From a virus: a stretch of DNA of 24,536 nt. The notes beneath the pieces were generated by a model. The model did not search any database and was not told where the DNA came from. It saw only the letters and a program-made list of their open reading frames with translations. The stretch spans positions 1 to 24,536 of IMG/VR virus record IMGVR_UViG_3300008517_000063; one strand, written 5' to 3'. The translations under genes and the position numbers were made by a program. Shown piece by piece: positions 6,019-14,200 of this stretch (the stretch's first letter is position 1; each line of letters begins with the position of its first letter).

Positions 6019-6183
6019 ATGTCCAATCTAAGTACTGCTATCGAACATTTGGAAGATGCGCGAGAACTCGTAGAAACTGAGTCAGAGATAGATGAAGACA
6101 AAGCAGATGCACTCTTGACTGTGGCAGATTCAATTCAACTATGTGAGCATGACCTTCGAGAGTTAGCGGGGGAGGAGGACTAA
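6019..6183 (+). CDS. Small acidic helical protein, 54 aa
   Basis: Start MSNLSTAIEHLEDARELVE follows AAAGGAGAAAGTCT; an in-frame ATG further upstream would run through the hairpin and inside the previous gene. The product is strongly acidic and helical (ESEIDEDKADALLTVADSIQ, EHDLRELAGEED), with spaced hydrophobics compatible with a helical hairpin. Small acidic phage proteins of this kind are sometimes DNA mimics or inhibitors, but nothing here proves that. Its stop is 1 nt before the TTG start of the nuclease-like gene, and its last codons (GGGGGAGGAGGAC) supply that gene's ribosome-binding site. Confidence 0.65.
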   Translation: MSNLSTAIEHLEDARELVETESEIDEDKADALLTVADSIQLCEHDLRELAGEED

Positions 6184-6184
6184 A

Positions 6185-7033
6185 TTGAAAAACCGGACAA
6201 CTAACTTCAACACCCCTCACTCGGACCTAATAGATAATCTCGTAGCAAATCGCCTCGCCATGCACTTCATAGTCTTTGCTGAGGTCGGCATCGGAAGCCG
6301 TTGGCTACAGGCTAGTAACCTCCCCGTGCCTGATGTATTGTCTCTGCGCTACAGCTATACCCAACCAGATATAACAATCTATGAAGTCAAGATCTCTCGG
6401 GGAAATCTCATGCAAGGCATTAACCAGGCTAAATATCGACGCTATCTCCCCTATTGCGACCGCTTTTATTTTGCCACTCCCGCTGGCATGCTCCGTAAGA
6501 ACGAAATTCCTCAAGATGCGGGTTTGATAGTCCACAGTTCGGAAAAGGATACCTGGAGCGTGGTCAAAGCGTCGCCCAGACACAAAGCAACAGAAATGGG
6601 CCCAATGCAGTGGCAATCCTTAATGATGGCTAAGTATGCTACTGAACGCAGAGTGCGCAGACTCAAGGATCGTATTGTCTGGGAAGAGAACGCCAGCGTC
6701 GCGGATAAGGCTAAGAATCTAAGCTACGAAATCGCCACCAAAATCAGGGAAGCGGACGGGGTAGATGAAAAGATCAGAGCAATCAAGGAAATAGTTGCTG
6801 AGGGTTTAGGCATAGACCCGGAGGAGCTTTACAAGCGGGGGGGCTGGGATTTGAAGAATTGCATCCATCAAGTAATAAAACACCTAACCGTACCCAGGAA
6901 GAAGGAGCTTTCTGCACTCATCATAAGCGAACTAGCAGATCTCCTTTGCGGCGACTACACTTATTACAAAAGCGATCAACTCATAGCAAAACTTCAGGAA
7001 CTAATTACGCTCCTGAAGCATAAGGAGGAATAA
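6185..7033 (+). CDS. MmcB-like PD-(D/E)XK nuclease family protein
   Basis: TTG start 1 nt after the previous stop, with GGGGGAGGAGGAC just before it. 282 residues. The N-terminal ~150 match the MmcB-like restriction-endonuclease fold: an N-terminal helix with early Asp/Glu, QPDITIYEVKISRGNLMQ with the D...ExK core (Asp, Glu, Lys at about 59, 63 and 65), then QAKYRRYLPYCDRFYFATPAGM and IPQDAGLIVHS. The C-terminal ~130 residues are helical, a separate module of unknown role. A DNA-repair or DNA-processing nuclease is the likely activity. It is followed closely by a coiled-coil protein and a second probable nuclease. Confidence 0.7.
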   Translation: MKNRTTNFNTPHSDLIDNLVANRLAMHFIVFAEVGIGSRWLQASNLPVPDVLSLRYSYTQPDITIYEVKISRGNLMQGINQAKYRRYLPYCDRFYFATPAGMLRKNEIPQDAGLIVHSSEKDTWSVVKASPRHKATEMGPMQWQSLMMAKYATERRVRRLKDRIVWEENASVADKAKNLSYEIATKIREADGVDEKIRAIKEIVAEGLGIDPEELYKRGGWDLKNCIHQVIKHLTVPRKKELSALIISELADLLCGDYTYYKSDQLIAKLQELITLLKHKEE

Positions 7034-7036
7034 ACA

Positions 7037-7549
7037 GTGAAGGAAGAAAAAGAAGAAAAAAAGGTCGGTAAACTCGTTAATATCACCGGAGATGTAGACC
7101 CCAAGAAACTCGGGAAAGTCTATCTCGTAGAGTTCCACTGGTTTGGGAAGAGAGTCGGATCCCTGGAATTCAAGGGGGAGAAACTACACTTCAAGGGAGA
7201 TGTAAATAAATCAGCCAAACTCTTCTTCGATGTACTGAAAGAGTTTGTGGAGCAATACATCCAAGAGAGGTTGATATCCGAATGTCAGGGGGTTTATTCT
7301 AGTAAGTTACTAGATAAGCTGAATACGACTCTTGTTCACATCACCGAGTCACAGCAAATAATCAGACAGATAGAACAATTAGTCGAGAACCTAGCGACGG
7401 ATGCGCTAGAGCGGAAGAGGAAAGAGAATAAGATTGAGGAGGCAGCAGAAAAAAACGCTCTCAAGGAAAAGATGGAAGAGCTAAAGAGATCAGAAACCTA
7501 TGGAGCATATCCGCTAAAAGGCGACACTCATAAAGAGCACCAGAGCTAA
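7037..7549 (+). CDS. Hypothetical beta domain plus coiled-coil, early paralogue B1
   Basis: 170 residues from a GTG after AAGGAGGAATAAACA. After a charged lead, residues ~25-82 hold VYLVEFHWFGKRVGSLEF, KGEKLHFKGDVNKSAKLFF and VEQYIQERL; this block is shared with the late gene at 15207 (GQLDL, VSFRGQADKAARVFF, GYIAERL). Residues ~95-165 are a long charged helix (IRQIEQLVENLATDALERKRKE...), a probable coiled coil not present in the late paralogue. Function unknown. The end overlaps the coding region of the next nuclease-like frame. Confidence 0.7.
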   Translation: MKEEKEEKKVGKLVNITGDVDPKKLGKVYLVEFHWFGKRVGSLEFKGEKLHFKGDVNKSAKLFFDVLKEFVEQYIQERLISECQGVYSSKLLDKLNTTLVHITESQQIIRQIEQLVENLATDALERKRKENKIEEAAEKNALKEKMEELKRSETYGAYPLKGDTHKEHQS

Positions 7550-7937
7550 AGGCAACGCCTTTCAAGATTTTTGTGCTAAGTGGCTAGTGGAACAGGGCTA
7601 CGATGTCTATAACCAGAAGACCGTAGCCCACCGTCTCAAAAGCGGCATCTGGGTTTCCCTGGCAGCGGATGTGTTTGGATGCGATCTAATATGTATTAAA
7701 AAGGGCGAGAAGCCTCTGTTCATCCAGGCAACGTTGCACACGGCCGTGCAGAAACGCCTTGATGAATTCCTGCAACATCCCTGGCCGCTGGAATATGTGC
7801 GGGTCCAGCTTTGGCAAAAGAGAGGCCACGTAGTGAACATCAAGGAATTAGATGGCCAGCGGCTACTCGATTACAAAAAAATCATCAAGAGAAAACTCCA
7901 CCCGGAGGATCCCACTCTCAAGGAGTCTGGATTATGA
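7530..7937 (+). CDS. Probable PD-(D/E)XK (resolvase-like) nuclease, start uncertain
   Basis: The frame is open from 7518. Coding-like sequence begins at RAKGNAFQDFCAKWLVEQGY, the opening helix typical of small PD-(D/E)XK nucleases and phage resolvases, but contains no ATG, TTG or GTG before GTG 7587, which would cut that helix away. AAAAGG (7516-7521) sits 8 nt before an ATA at 7530, a possible rare start. Downstream is ADVFGCDLICIKKGEKPLFIQAT: Asp, then a strand, then QxT in place of ExK, a variant known from phage resolvase-like proteins. The opening Glu is replaced by Gln (NAFQ). 135 residues from ATA, 116 from GTG. Alternatively it is translated by coupling with, or a shift from, the overlapping upstream gene. 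Confidence 0.6.
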   Translation: MKSTRAKGNAFQDFCAKWLVEQGYDVYNQKTVAHRLKSGIWVSLAADVFGCDLICIKKGEKPLFIQATLHTAVQKRLDEFLQHPWPLEYVRVQLWQKRGHVVNIKELDGQRLLDYKKIIKRKLHPEDPTLKESGL

Positions 7938-8098
7938 GAAAAAAAGTAATTCATCTCGGTTTCGGCTTCGGTACAGGGAAAGAGCGATTTGCGTGCGGAG
8001 CAAAAGGAAAGGGTTATTATACCGGGGCCAAAAAGCTCGTTACCTGCAAGAGATGTAAGGCCTCTTTCATTTACCAACATCTAGCGAGCTGGAGTTAA
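7934..8098 (+). CDS. Small basic Cys3 zinc-finger-like protein, 54 aa
   Basis: ATGA overlap with the previous stop, AAGGAG upstream. MRKKVIHLGFGFGTGKERFACG, then GAKKLVTCKRCKASF: a Cys at about residue 21, then CKRC (C-x2-C) around 38-41, with His in the opening strand and another His near the C terminus that could complete a zinc site. The overall look is of a small ribosomal-protein-like zinc ribbon. Basic, so nucleic-acid binding is plausible. Function unknown. Confidence 0.65.
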   Translation: MRKKVIHLGFGFGTGKERFACGAKGKGYYTGAKKLVTCKRCKASFIYQHLASWS

Positions 8099-8100
8099 TA

Positions 8101-8301
8101 ATGCGCTGCCATAATTGTCTTCGCAAACTCAATCCCCTTCTCAAAGATTACCATGCCATCCAAATTACTCTTACCAAGTGTATTTACATCCACTATCCTC
8201 ACTGCCCCCCTGAAGCAGATTCTTTCGCCAATTTTAAGCAGCATGAACGCAAGCGCCTCCGAGAATCACATTCAGGCCGCATTTCCGTCCCCACCCCTTG
8301 A
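8101..8301 (+). CDS. Small Cys/His protein, last early gene, 66 aa
   Basis: Starts 2 nt after the previous stop, MRCHNCLRKLNPLLKDYHAI. Contains CHNC (C-x2-C) near the N terminus and KCIYIHYPHCPPE (~27-38), so a zinc knuckle of Cys and His is likely. The C-terminal half is basic and probably disordered. Its TGA stop (8299-8301) lies within the -35 box of the late promoter, which marks the end of the early block. It has a weak ribosome-binding site (GGAGTTAATA), suggesting coupling to the gene before it. Confidence 0.6.
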   Translation: MRCHNCLRKLNPLLKDYHAIQITLTKCIYIHYPHCPPEADSFANFKQHERKRLRESHSGRISVPTP

Positions 8302-8325
8302 CACTCTTTTTTTTTGTGCTACACT
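8298..8325 (+). promoter_or_regulatory. Sigma-70-type promoter of the late (virion) operon
   Basis: A perfect -35 TTGACA (8298-8303), a 16-bp spacer containing a run of nine T, and TACACT (8320-8325) preceded by TGC, an extended -10. Transcription should start near 8332, giving a leader of about 165 nt before the capsid gene. The -35 overlaps the stop codon of the last early gene. This is the only near-consensus promoter I see. Confidence 0.7.
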
Positions 8326-8361
8326 ATTATCGCAATCACACACACTAACACTCACCAAATC

Positions 8362-8436
8362 GCTAGACCGAGGAAAGCACGCGTCTAGCCGACCATAGGG
8401 CTTGCCTTCCAGGTCCGAGGAAAGCACGCGACCTGG
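8362..8436 (+). ncRNA. Tandem hairpins with identical loops in the late leader
   Basis: Hairpin 1: GCTAGAC (8362-8368) pairs with GTCTAGC (8383-8389). Hairpin 2: CCAGGTC (8409-8415) pairs with GACCTGG (8430-8436). Both stems are 7 bp and perfect, and both close the same 14-nt loop CGAGGAAAGCACGC. Four of the seven base pairs differ between the copies, each with compensating changes, so the RNA structure rather than the DNA sequence is being kept. A 19-nt spacer separates them. They lie between the promoter and the ATG at 8496, inside the mRNA leader. The loop contains GAGGAAAG, which looks like a Shine-Dalgarno sequence without a start codon. I do not recognise this as a named RNA family. Roles to consider: protein-binding site for autoregulation, RNase target, or loop-loop contact. 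Confidence 0.75.
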
Positions 8437-8495
8437 TGGAACGCCTAAGACACACCTACGGTCCAACCACTAATTATCTATCCTAGAGGTATTCC

Positions 8496-11117
8496 ATGAA
8501 ATACCTATCTCACCTACGTTTGCTAGAGTCCAAAGACCCCCAGGGCAAAGATTGGGACATCGTAGTCATTGAAGCAGGCCTGGGGAAAAATGATCATTTC
8601 TACTCTCCCCAAGTACTCGACAAAGCAACATCCCTTTATGAACATGTTCCCGTCTATCTTTTCAAACTCGGCGGCCTGGCCGACCACTTACCAGATGCTC
8701 TTACCGATCAAAAAAAGCGTCTTGTTGGCAACCAAGTTGGCTGGTTAGAGGACCCCCATTTCACTTCCTTCAAAGCCGACGGTAAATCAAAGCAGGGGAT
8801 CCTGGCCCGATTACACATTGACGATGGATTCAAGAACCTACGAGCCAAACTCCTAGATGCTTGGAATCATGGTCTTAAAACATTATACGGACTCTCTCAC
8901 GACGCCAGAGGCGATACCACCAAAGACGATACCACCGGCATTGAAACCGTAGATGAGATAAAGGAAGTTTCCTCTGTCGAACTCGTCACCTACCCAGCAC
9001 AGGGGGGGCAATTTATTCGACTGCTCGCCAGTCAAGGAGGCACTACAATGAAGTTCCCCAAATTAAGACAAGCTCTACTCGGGATCCTGACCAAACTCGA
9101 ACCTACATTAGTGGAGGGACTTGATGAGAGTAACATCACCAATGACCAATTCCTCGAAATGGTCGACGCGCTCCACGAGAAGGATGAGTTCTACACAGAG
9201 GCTCAAACTCTCGAAGCTAAAGGACCATTTATGCAGTCCGTTATCGCCAAACTTATCACCCTCCTAAAGGGGGATAAGAAAGAGCAGGCTCTCAAAGTCT
9301 TAACCCAGTTGCAGACCAAGCTCAAGGACTACACTTACCCCGCACCTGCCAAAGCCAAGGATTCCGACTCCGATAAGACCAAGGATTCCGGTGTTCTAAC
9401 CCTGGAAGATCTCTTCGGCGGAGCGGACGTTGATGAGTCGGCTTACACTGAGTGCATGAAGACGCAAATGAAAGCCGGTAAGTCCATGGCAGACGCAGCC
9501 AAGATCTGCAAGGTCAAGGCCAAGAAGCCGGAGCCTGCTGACAAGGACAAGGACAAGGACGACCAGGTTAAGGACGCCCTTGCTCGCGTAGCCAAAGTCG
9601 AGGAAAACATCAAAAAAACTGCATCCGCAACTATCCTCGATCAGGTCTTAAAGGCCTCGGATCTCTTCGAGCCTGTTAAGGAAAAAATCCGCAACCAATA
9701 TAAAGATCGCATCTTCGAGAAGAAAGACCTCGAAGAGTCCCTGAAGCAGGAGAAGGCTACCCTGGCCAAACTCACAGAATCCGGCAACCTCACAGGTCTT
9801 GGACAGTCCAGAGTCGAGGTCACTCTTGCTGAAAGTGACAAGCACCAAATCGCCATGGATCTCTTATTCGAGAACGAAGTTAAGGATCCGAAGGGAGTCA
9901 CAGCCTATAGGGGTATCAAGGAAGCCTATAAGAGTTATAATCCCCAGGACCCCGATGTAACCTTCCAGTCTCGCAGACCTAAACGTCTCTCCGAAGCTAC
10001 TATGGTAGTAGCGGACTTTGATAACGCACTCGGGACCTCCATGATGAAGAAGATGTTAAAGGTCTATAAGCTCATGGACCTTCCTTGGAAAGAGTTTGTT
10101 AATATCGTACCTGTAAGTGACTTCAAACAGCAGGAACGTATCCGCTGGGGAGGTTTCGGCGAGCTTCCAACTTACGACACTGAAGACGCGGAATATGCCG
10201 ACATCGCATTCCCTACGGACGAGAAGGCAACCTATACTCCCTTAACCAAGGGGGGCCTCTTCCCTATCTCTCGCAGATCCATCAAAAACGATGACATGAA
10301 CATGCTCAGACAGGTTCCTCGCAGACTTGCCAGAGCAGCCGCACGAACCCTCAACAGTTTTGTCTGGGCGTTTCTAATCAACAACTCCACTATCTATGAT
10401 AACGCAGCTCTCTTCACCGCCGCACGCGGCAACCTCGGTGCATCCGCCCTCGACTTCGATACTCTCTCCGTCGCTGTAACCGCACTCAAAGGAATGAGAG
10501 AAAAGGGTAACTATGCAGTGGAAGGAACGGTAACCGGAGTATCCGCCTCAACGTTGGAGACCGGCAAAACGTGGACGGCAAGCCAGTACGACGATTACTA
10601 CGTCAGAATCGTTTACGGAACCGGAGTAGGACAGTATAGGAAAATCGCCAGCCACACGACTGGCGGAGTAATTACGCTGGACGCTGATTGGACAACTAAT
10701 CCTGATACGAGTTCAAAGTACGAAATATTCCAACACCTAGATGAGAAGATCGGACTGAAACCTGCTCATATCGCAGTACCCTCAGAACTCGAACCAACCC
10801 TGGATGTTATTCTCCAATCCAAACTCGAACCCGGAACGGTTGAGAACAACATCAACGTAATGAAGAACGTCGCTAAGAAAATGGTTCCTCCTAATCTAGT
10901 TGACGTAAATGACTGGTATGTCATAGCCGATAAGACTTGGTTGGACCTGTTCGAGCTCGGCTTCATAGATGGCGCACAGAATCCAACTATTCTCATTCAG
11001 GATCAACCTAATGTTGGCACAATGTTTACCCGTGACAGAATCACTTACAAAATAAGGCACGAATATGGCGGAGCACCGGTTGACTATCGTGGCTTCTACA
11101 AAGCCGTAGTCAGCTAA
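8496..11117 (+). CDS. Prohead protease-scaffold-major capsid fusion protein
   Basis: 873 residues. Residues ~1-178 resemble a prohead serine protease: IVVIEAGLGKNDHFYSPQVL at the start, ILARLHIDD, TLYGLSHDARGD with Ser134 as candidate nucleophile (His125/His135 nearby), and EIKEVSSVELVTYPAQGG. Residues ~185-500 are Lys/Glu-rich and helical, including a Cys motif (AYTECMKTQMKAGKSMADA) and a coiled scaffold-like stretch. Residues ~500-873 are a Mu gpT-type HK97-fold capsid protein (MVVADFDNALGTSMMKK, WGGFGELPTYDTED, RAAARTLNSFVW, PTILIQDQPNVG). A ~67-residue beta-domain is inserted at ~677-743. Protease-capsid fusions of this type are known in phages; self-cleavage is presumed to release the capsid protein. 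The start follows AGAGG in the structured leader. Confidence 0.85.
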   Translation: MKYLSHLRLLESKDPQGKDWDIVVIEAGLGKNDHFYSPQVLDKATSLYEHVPVYLFKLGGLADHLPDALTDQKKRLVGNQVGWLEDPHFTSFKADGKSKQGILARLHIDDGFKNLRAKLLDAWNHGLKTLYGLSHDARGDTTKDDTTGIETVDEIKEVSSVELVTYPAQGGQFIRLLASQGGTTMKFPKLRQALLGILTKLEPTLVEGLDESNITNDQFLEMVDALHEKDEFYTEAQTLEAKGPFMQSVIAKLITLLKGDKKEQALKVLTQLQTKLKDYTYPAPAKAKDSDSDKTKDSGVLTLEDLFGGADVDESAYTECMKTQMKAGKSMADAAKICKVKAKKPEPADKDKDKDDQVKDALARVAKVEENIKKTASATILDQVLKASDLFEPVKEKIRNQYKDRIFEKKDLEESLKQEKATLAKLTESGNLTGLGQSRVEVTLAESDKHQIAMDLLFENEVKDPKGVTAYRGIKEAYKSYNPQDPDVTFQSRRPKRLSEATMVVADFDNALGTSMMKKMLKVYKLMDLPWKEFVNIVPVSDFKQQERIRWGGFGELPTYDTEDAEYADIAFPTDEKATYTPLTKGGLFPISRRSIKNDDMNMLRQVPRRLARAAARTLNSFVWAFLINNSTIYDNAALFTAARGNLGASALDFDTLSVAVTALKGMREKGNYAVEGTVTGVSASTLETGKTWTASQYDDYYVRIVYGTGVGQYRKIASHTTGGVITLDADWTTNPDTSSKYEIFQHLDEKIGLKPAHIAVPSELEPTLDVILQSKLEPGTVENNINVMKNVAKKMVPPNLVDVNDWYVIADKTWLDLFELGFIDGAQNPTILIQDQPNVGTMFTRDRITYKIRHEYGGAPVDYRGFYKAVVS
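9034..9050 (+). promoter_or_regulatory. Internal in-frame start with strong ribosome-binding site
   Basis: AAGGAGG (9034-9040) lies 7 nt before an in-frame ATG (9048-9050, Met185 of the fusion protein), precisely at the boundary between the protease domain and the scaffold. It would give a 689-residue scaffold-capsid product (MKFPKLRQALLGILTK...) without the protease, in the manner of nested scaffold genes such as lambda Nu3 within C. This could set the ratio of protease to capsid. It is stronger than the site at the annotated gene start. Confidence 0.55.
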
Positions 11118-11160
11118 GCACCGTCTCCTTAACCTTGAACGCGAACTAAACACTTTGCGA

Positions 11161-11186
11161 TCAGGTCTCCCCCAGGGGGGGCCTGA
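11161..11186 (+). promoter_or_regulatory. GC-rich hairpin between capsid and fibre-like genes
   Basis: TCAGGTCTCC (11161-11170) pairs with GGGGGCCTGA (11177-11186), ten pairs including three G-U, with a 6-nt loop that can tighten further. It lies in the 86-nt gap before the 11204 gene. There is no T-tract, so it is more likely an mRNA-stabilising or processing hairpin, or a weak attenuator, than an intrinsic terminator. Confidence 0.45.
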
Positions 11187-11203
11187 ATCAAGGGAGAAAA
11201 ACA

Positions 11204-14200
11204 ATGGGCGCATCAACTTTCAAACGCACACACATCGTCCTGGGGAAAGACGGCGCAGGCCAGGATTTTAAGGCCTTCGGAGACACCTCCGGCGCTTACA
11301 TCCGCTGGGACCACGCAAACGACAAACTAATCTTCGCTGGTGGAGCCGATATGGACATGGGTTCATTCGGTACGCCTCTCACCCTCAACCAATCAAACAA
11401 TTATCTTTTCGGTATTTTCGGCGACGTGTCGGTCGCGAACGCTACCGGCACCAATGTCGAAAGAGGCATTTGGTCCCGGGTCAAAGTTTCCGCAGCTCAG
11501 ACTGGAGCCTTCTCCATCTTCGGCGGACAGCTTCAATTCCGCTGGGCCGATGGATGCACAACTCTCGGTTCCGGCACTGAGAACGCTCAGTATGCTGGAG
11601 CATGGCTTTACCTCGAACAGGACACAACTGGGCAAGCACTCGCTGATTACGCACACGCTTCTGGAGTAGTTGTCCAGGTCGAAACCTTCGGAGCTCTAAC
11701 TATACCAACCAACGCTCATCTCTCCGGGGTCCAAATCGAATCTCGCCTGGGAGCTGCTAATGGCGCAGCTATCTCACTCAATAGCGGAACTATCGCAGGA
11801 GTATTCATCACTAAATCTCCTGCCGCCGCGGGTGTAACGGCTGCTGATTGGCCATTCGGGATCTTCATTGAGGATTGTACGGTGGCCATGCGGGTAGAAA
11901 CCTCCCTACCAGTTCAGTTCAGAGACGCGAATACCTACATCTCCTCATCGGCAGCAAGCGTCCTGGACATCGTTGCTGCAACCGCGATTAAGATAGAAGG
12001 CGATCTCCGAACGGATCGCTGGCAGGATGAGGTCAAAAATACCCTAATCGGTGTTGATGTCGCTGGTGCTGATGGTTTATCATCGGGAGCGCTACACAAT
12101 ACGGGAATCGGCTACCAAGCTCTATATAGCCTCACTCTCGGTACTCACAATGTAGCGATCGGTGGTTTAGCTCTATACACCTGCGCCACGGCGGACAAGA
12201 ATACGGCCGTTGGATTTAACGCTCTCAAGACCTATAACTACGATGGAGCTGGGTGGAACGTAGCGGTTGGATATAATGCGCTCGGTCTGGCAACTGGTTC
12301 CGCTGGTGATTGGGGCATGGGTAACGTTGCTGTTGGCTCCAGATCCGGCGATCACATCACCTACGGAGCTTATAACATCGTAATCGGTTACCAAGCTGGT
12401 GATAATATCACAACTGCCGACCATTGCATCATAATCGGTAATCAGGTCGATGCTCCTTCTGCTACCACTGATGCTCAGATAAAGATTGGCGGAAGCACTG
12501 CTGAACAGGGATATATCCTAGGCGATGGCGCTGGGGATATGACAATCAATGCTATAGATGCTCACGATGTTCATCTAGCTGTAGCTGACGTTGACGTGGT
12601 GAGTGTAGGTTCTGCTGTTGTTGCGATAGTTCAGCCAACGACCGTAACCTTAGCGGCGGGAACCGGAGTGCATTCAGCGGTCACTGCTGTGGCTGCATAT
12701 ACTGGATGGGCTTTAGGATACTGGGGTCAGGCTATTATCTCAAACACTGAAGGGAACGCTGCTAACGCTGCTGGTGGATGTTTTGAGATAAATGTTACGG
12801 ATACGCATACAGGGGGTAAGTCGGGAATTTGGGCTGGTATTTATGTTGGATGTTTTGCGAGTTCGGCGACTGCGGGGTCCATTCCGACTGCGGGAATTTA
12901 TATTGAGAATATTGCTGGTGCTGAAATAGATATGTCTGACGTTCCTATGATAAGTCTGGTAACAAGTGGAGGGGGAGGTGCAGGAGAACAGTCTGCTATT
13001 GCATTTGAATTTGGTAATGCTGAGGCAGCAAAGGAAGTTTCGATTGGCGCTGGAGGTATGTGGCAAGAGCAGACAATAAGATGCGTAATAAATGGTACAG
13101 CGTACTTTATACCAATGTCGACTGGCGAAGGAACATACACGACTGCTTATCCGATAATATCTAGCTATTCGGCCGGATCTGCGGTGGCTGTCACCTCAAC
13201 CGCTCCGACAACTGCTACCAATGCAATCTCGAGTGCAGTAAATATAACGGACGGTTGGGCGAGCGGAGAGATAAACGCTATCTATGGCAAGGTGACGATA
13301 ACTCCCGCTGCTGGAGTGACATACAGTGCTGCTGGGGGTCATTTTGAGCTAGAGATGGTCGGGAACGCGACGAGTGGTCACGGTCTGCTGTGCGGAGCGA
13401 TGGTTAAATTCACTTCGGACTTAGAGCAACCTAATGCGATACTGTATCTGGAATCATATCCTACTGGATCCTGCGACCTATCCGAGACTCCCTTTATAAC
13501 ATTCTGTGACTATAAGTCAGGTAGCGGGGTTAAATCTAATACTCTATTCAGGATAGGGGATCCCATGATGGCGCAAGCTATCTCAACAGGAAGCGGCAAA
13601 CTCTCTTACAATCAGACGCTTCGGTGCGCTCTTTATGATACCCCGATTTATCTCGTGACTTCAACTGAACAGGGCACCTACACGACTGCTTATCCGATAG
13701 AATCATCGAGTAGAAATGCTTTTAGTTCTGCTGCGATCTTTGTTCCATCTACCAGTGTTGGAACGGATTATGTTTTCGCAATGGGAACATACGGCACTCC
13801 ACTTGATGTCACATATGCTTCTGGTGCTGGTGCTCAACATTTCCTCCCATTCCAGATGAATGTCACGCCCATAGGAGCAGACCCAGAATCTTCAAGCTCA
13901 ACTAACTTGATGACTTGTGTGATTACTCACGACACTCTTGCTATGCCTCATGGACGACTAAAATGTACAGACTTCTACACCAACATATCAAAGAATGTTT
14001 TGGATGCTTATGTCTATCAGGGCGAGCTTAATTTCTCTGATAGTTCTGCTTTCAATGAGGCTGCTGCTCTCGGTTTATGCGTGAATGCTAGTAGTGGAAC
14101 AGTTGCTGGGAAACTTCGTGGCATAATTGTTCAAATGCAGGGGGCTTCTCAACCAACGGATACAATGGCTATTGAAATTAGAAACATCGGAAGCGGAGCA

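Noticed and set aside
8153-8398. + strand 81-residue frame overlapping the last early gene and the promoter
   Set aside because: Ser/Pro/Leu-rich shadow in another frame; it lacks a ribosome-binding site and crosses the promoter.
8362-8436. Reading the repeated GAGGAAAGCACGCG as a CRISPR array
   Set aside because: Only two copies, each inside a different stem, with a 19-nt spacer and no cas genes.
8362-8436. Similarity of GAGGAAAG to a conserved RNase P RNA segment
   Set aside because: The following bases and the tandem short-hairpin structure do not fit RNase P RNA; the length is far too small.
8272-8466. Minus-strand 64-residue frame across the promoter and hairpins
   Set aside because: Composition is not protein-like, and the region is better explained by a promoter and structured leader.
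11161-11186. Intrinsic terminator after the capsid gene
   Set aside because: Strong stem but no T-tract afterwards, and downstream genes need to be transcribed.
12740-13140. Minus-strand frames within the large fibre-like gene
   Set aside because: Shadows of a low-complexity Gly/Ala/Thr-rich coding region; no ribosome-binding sites.
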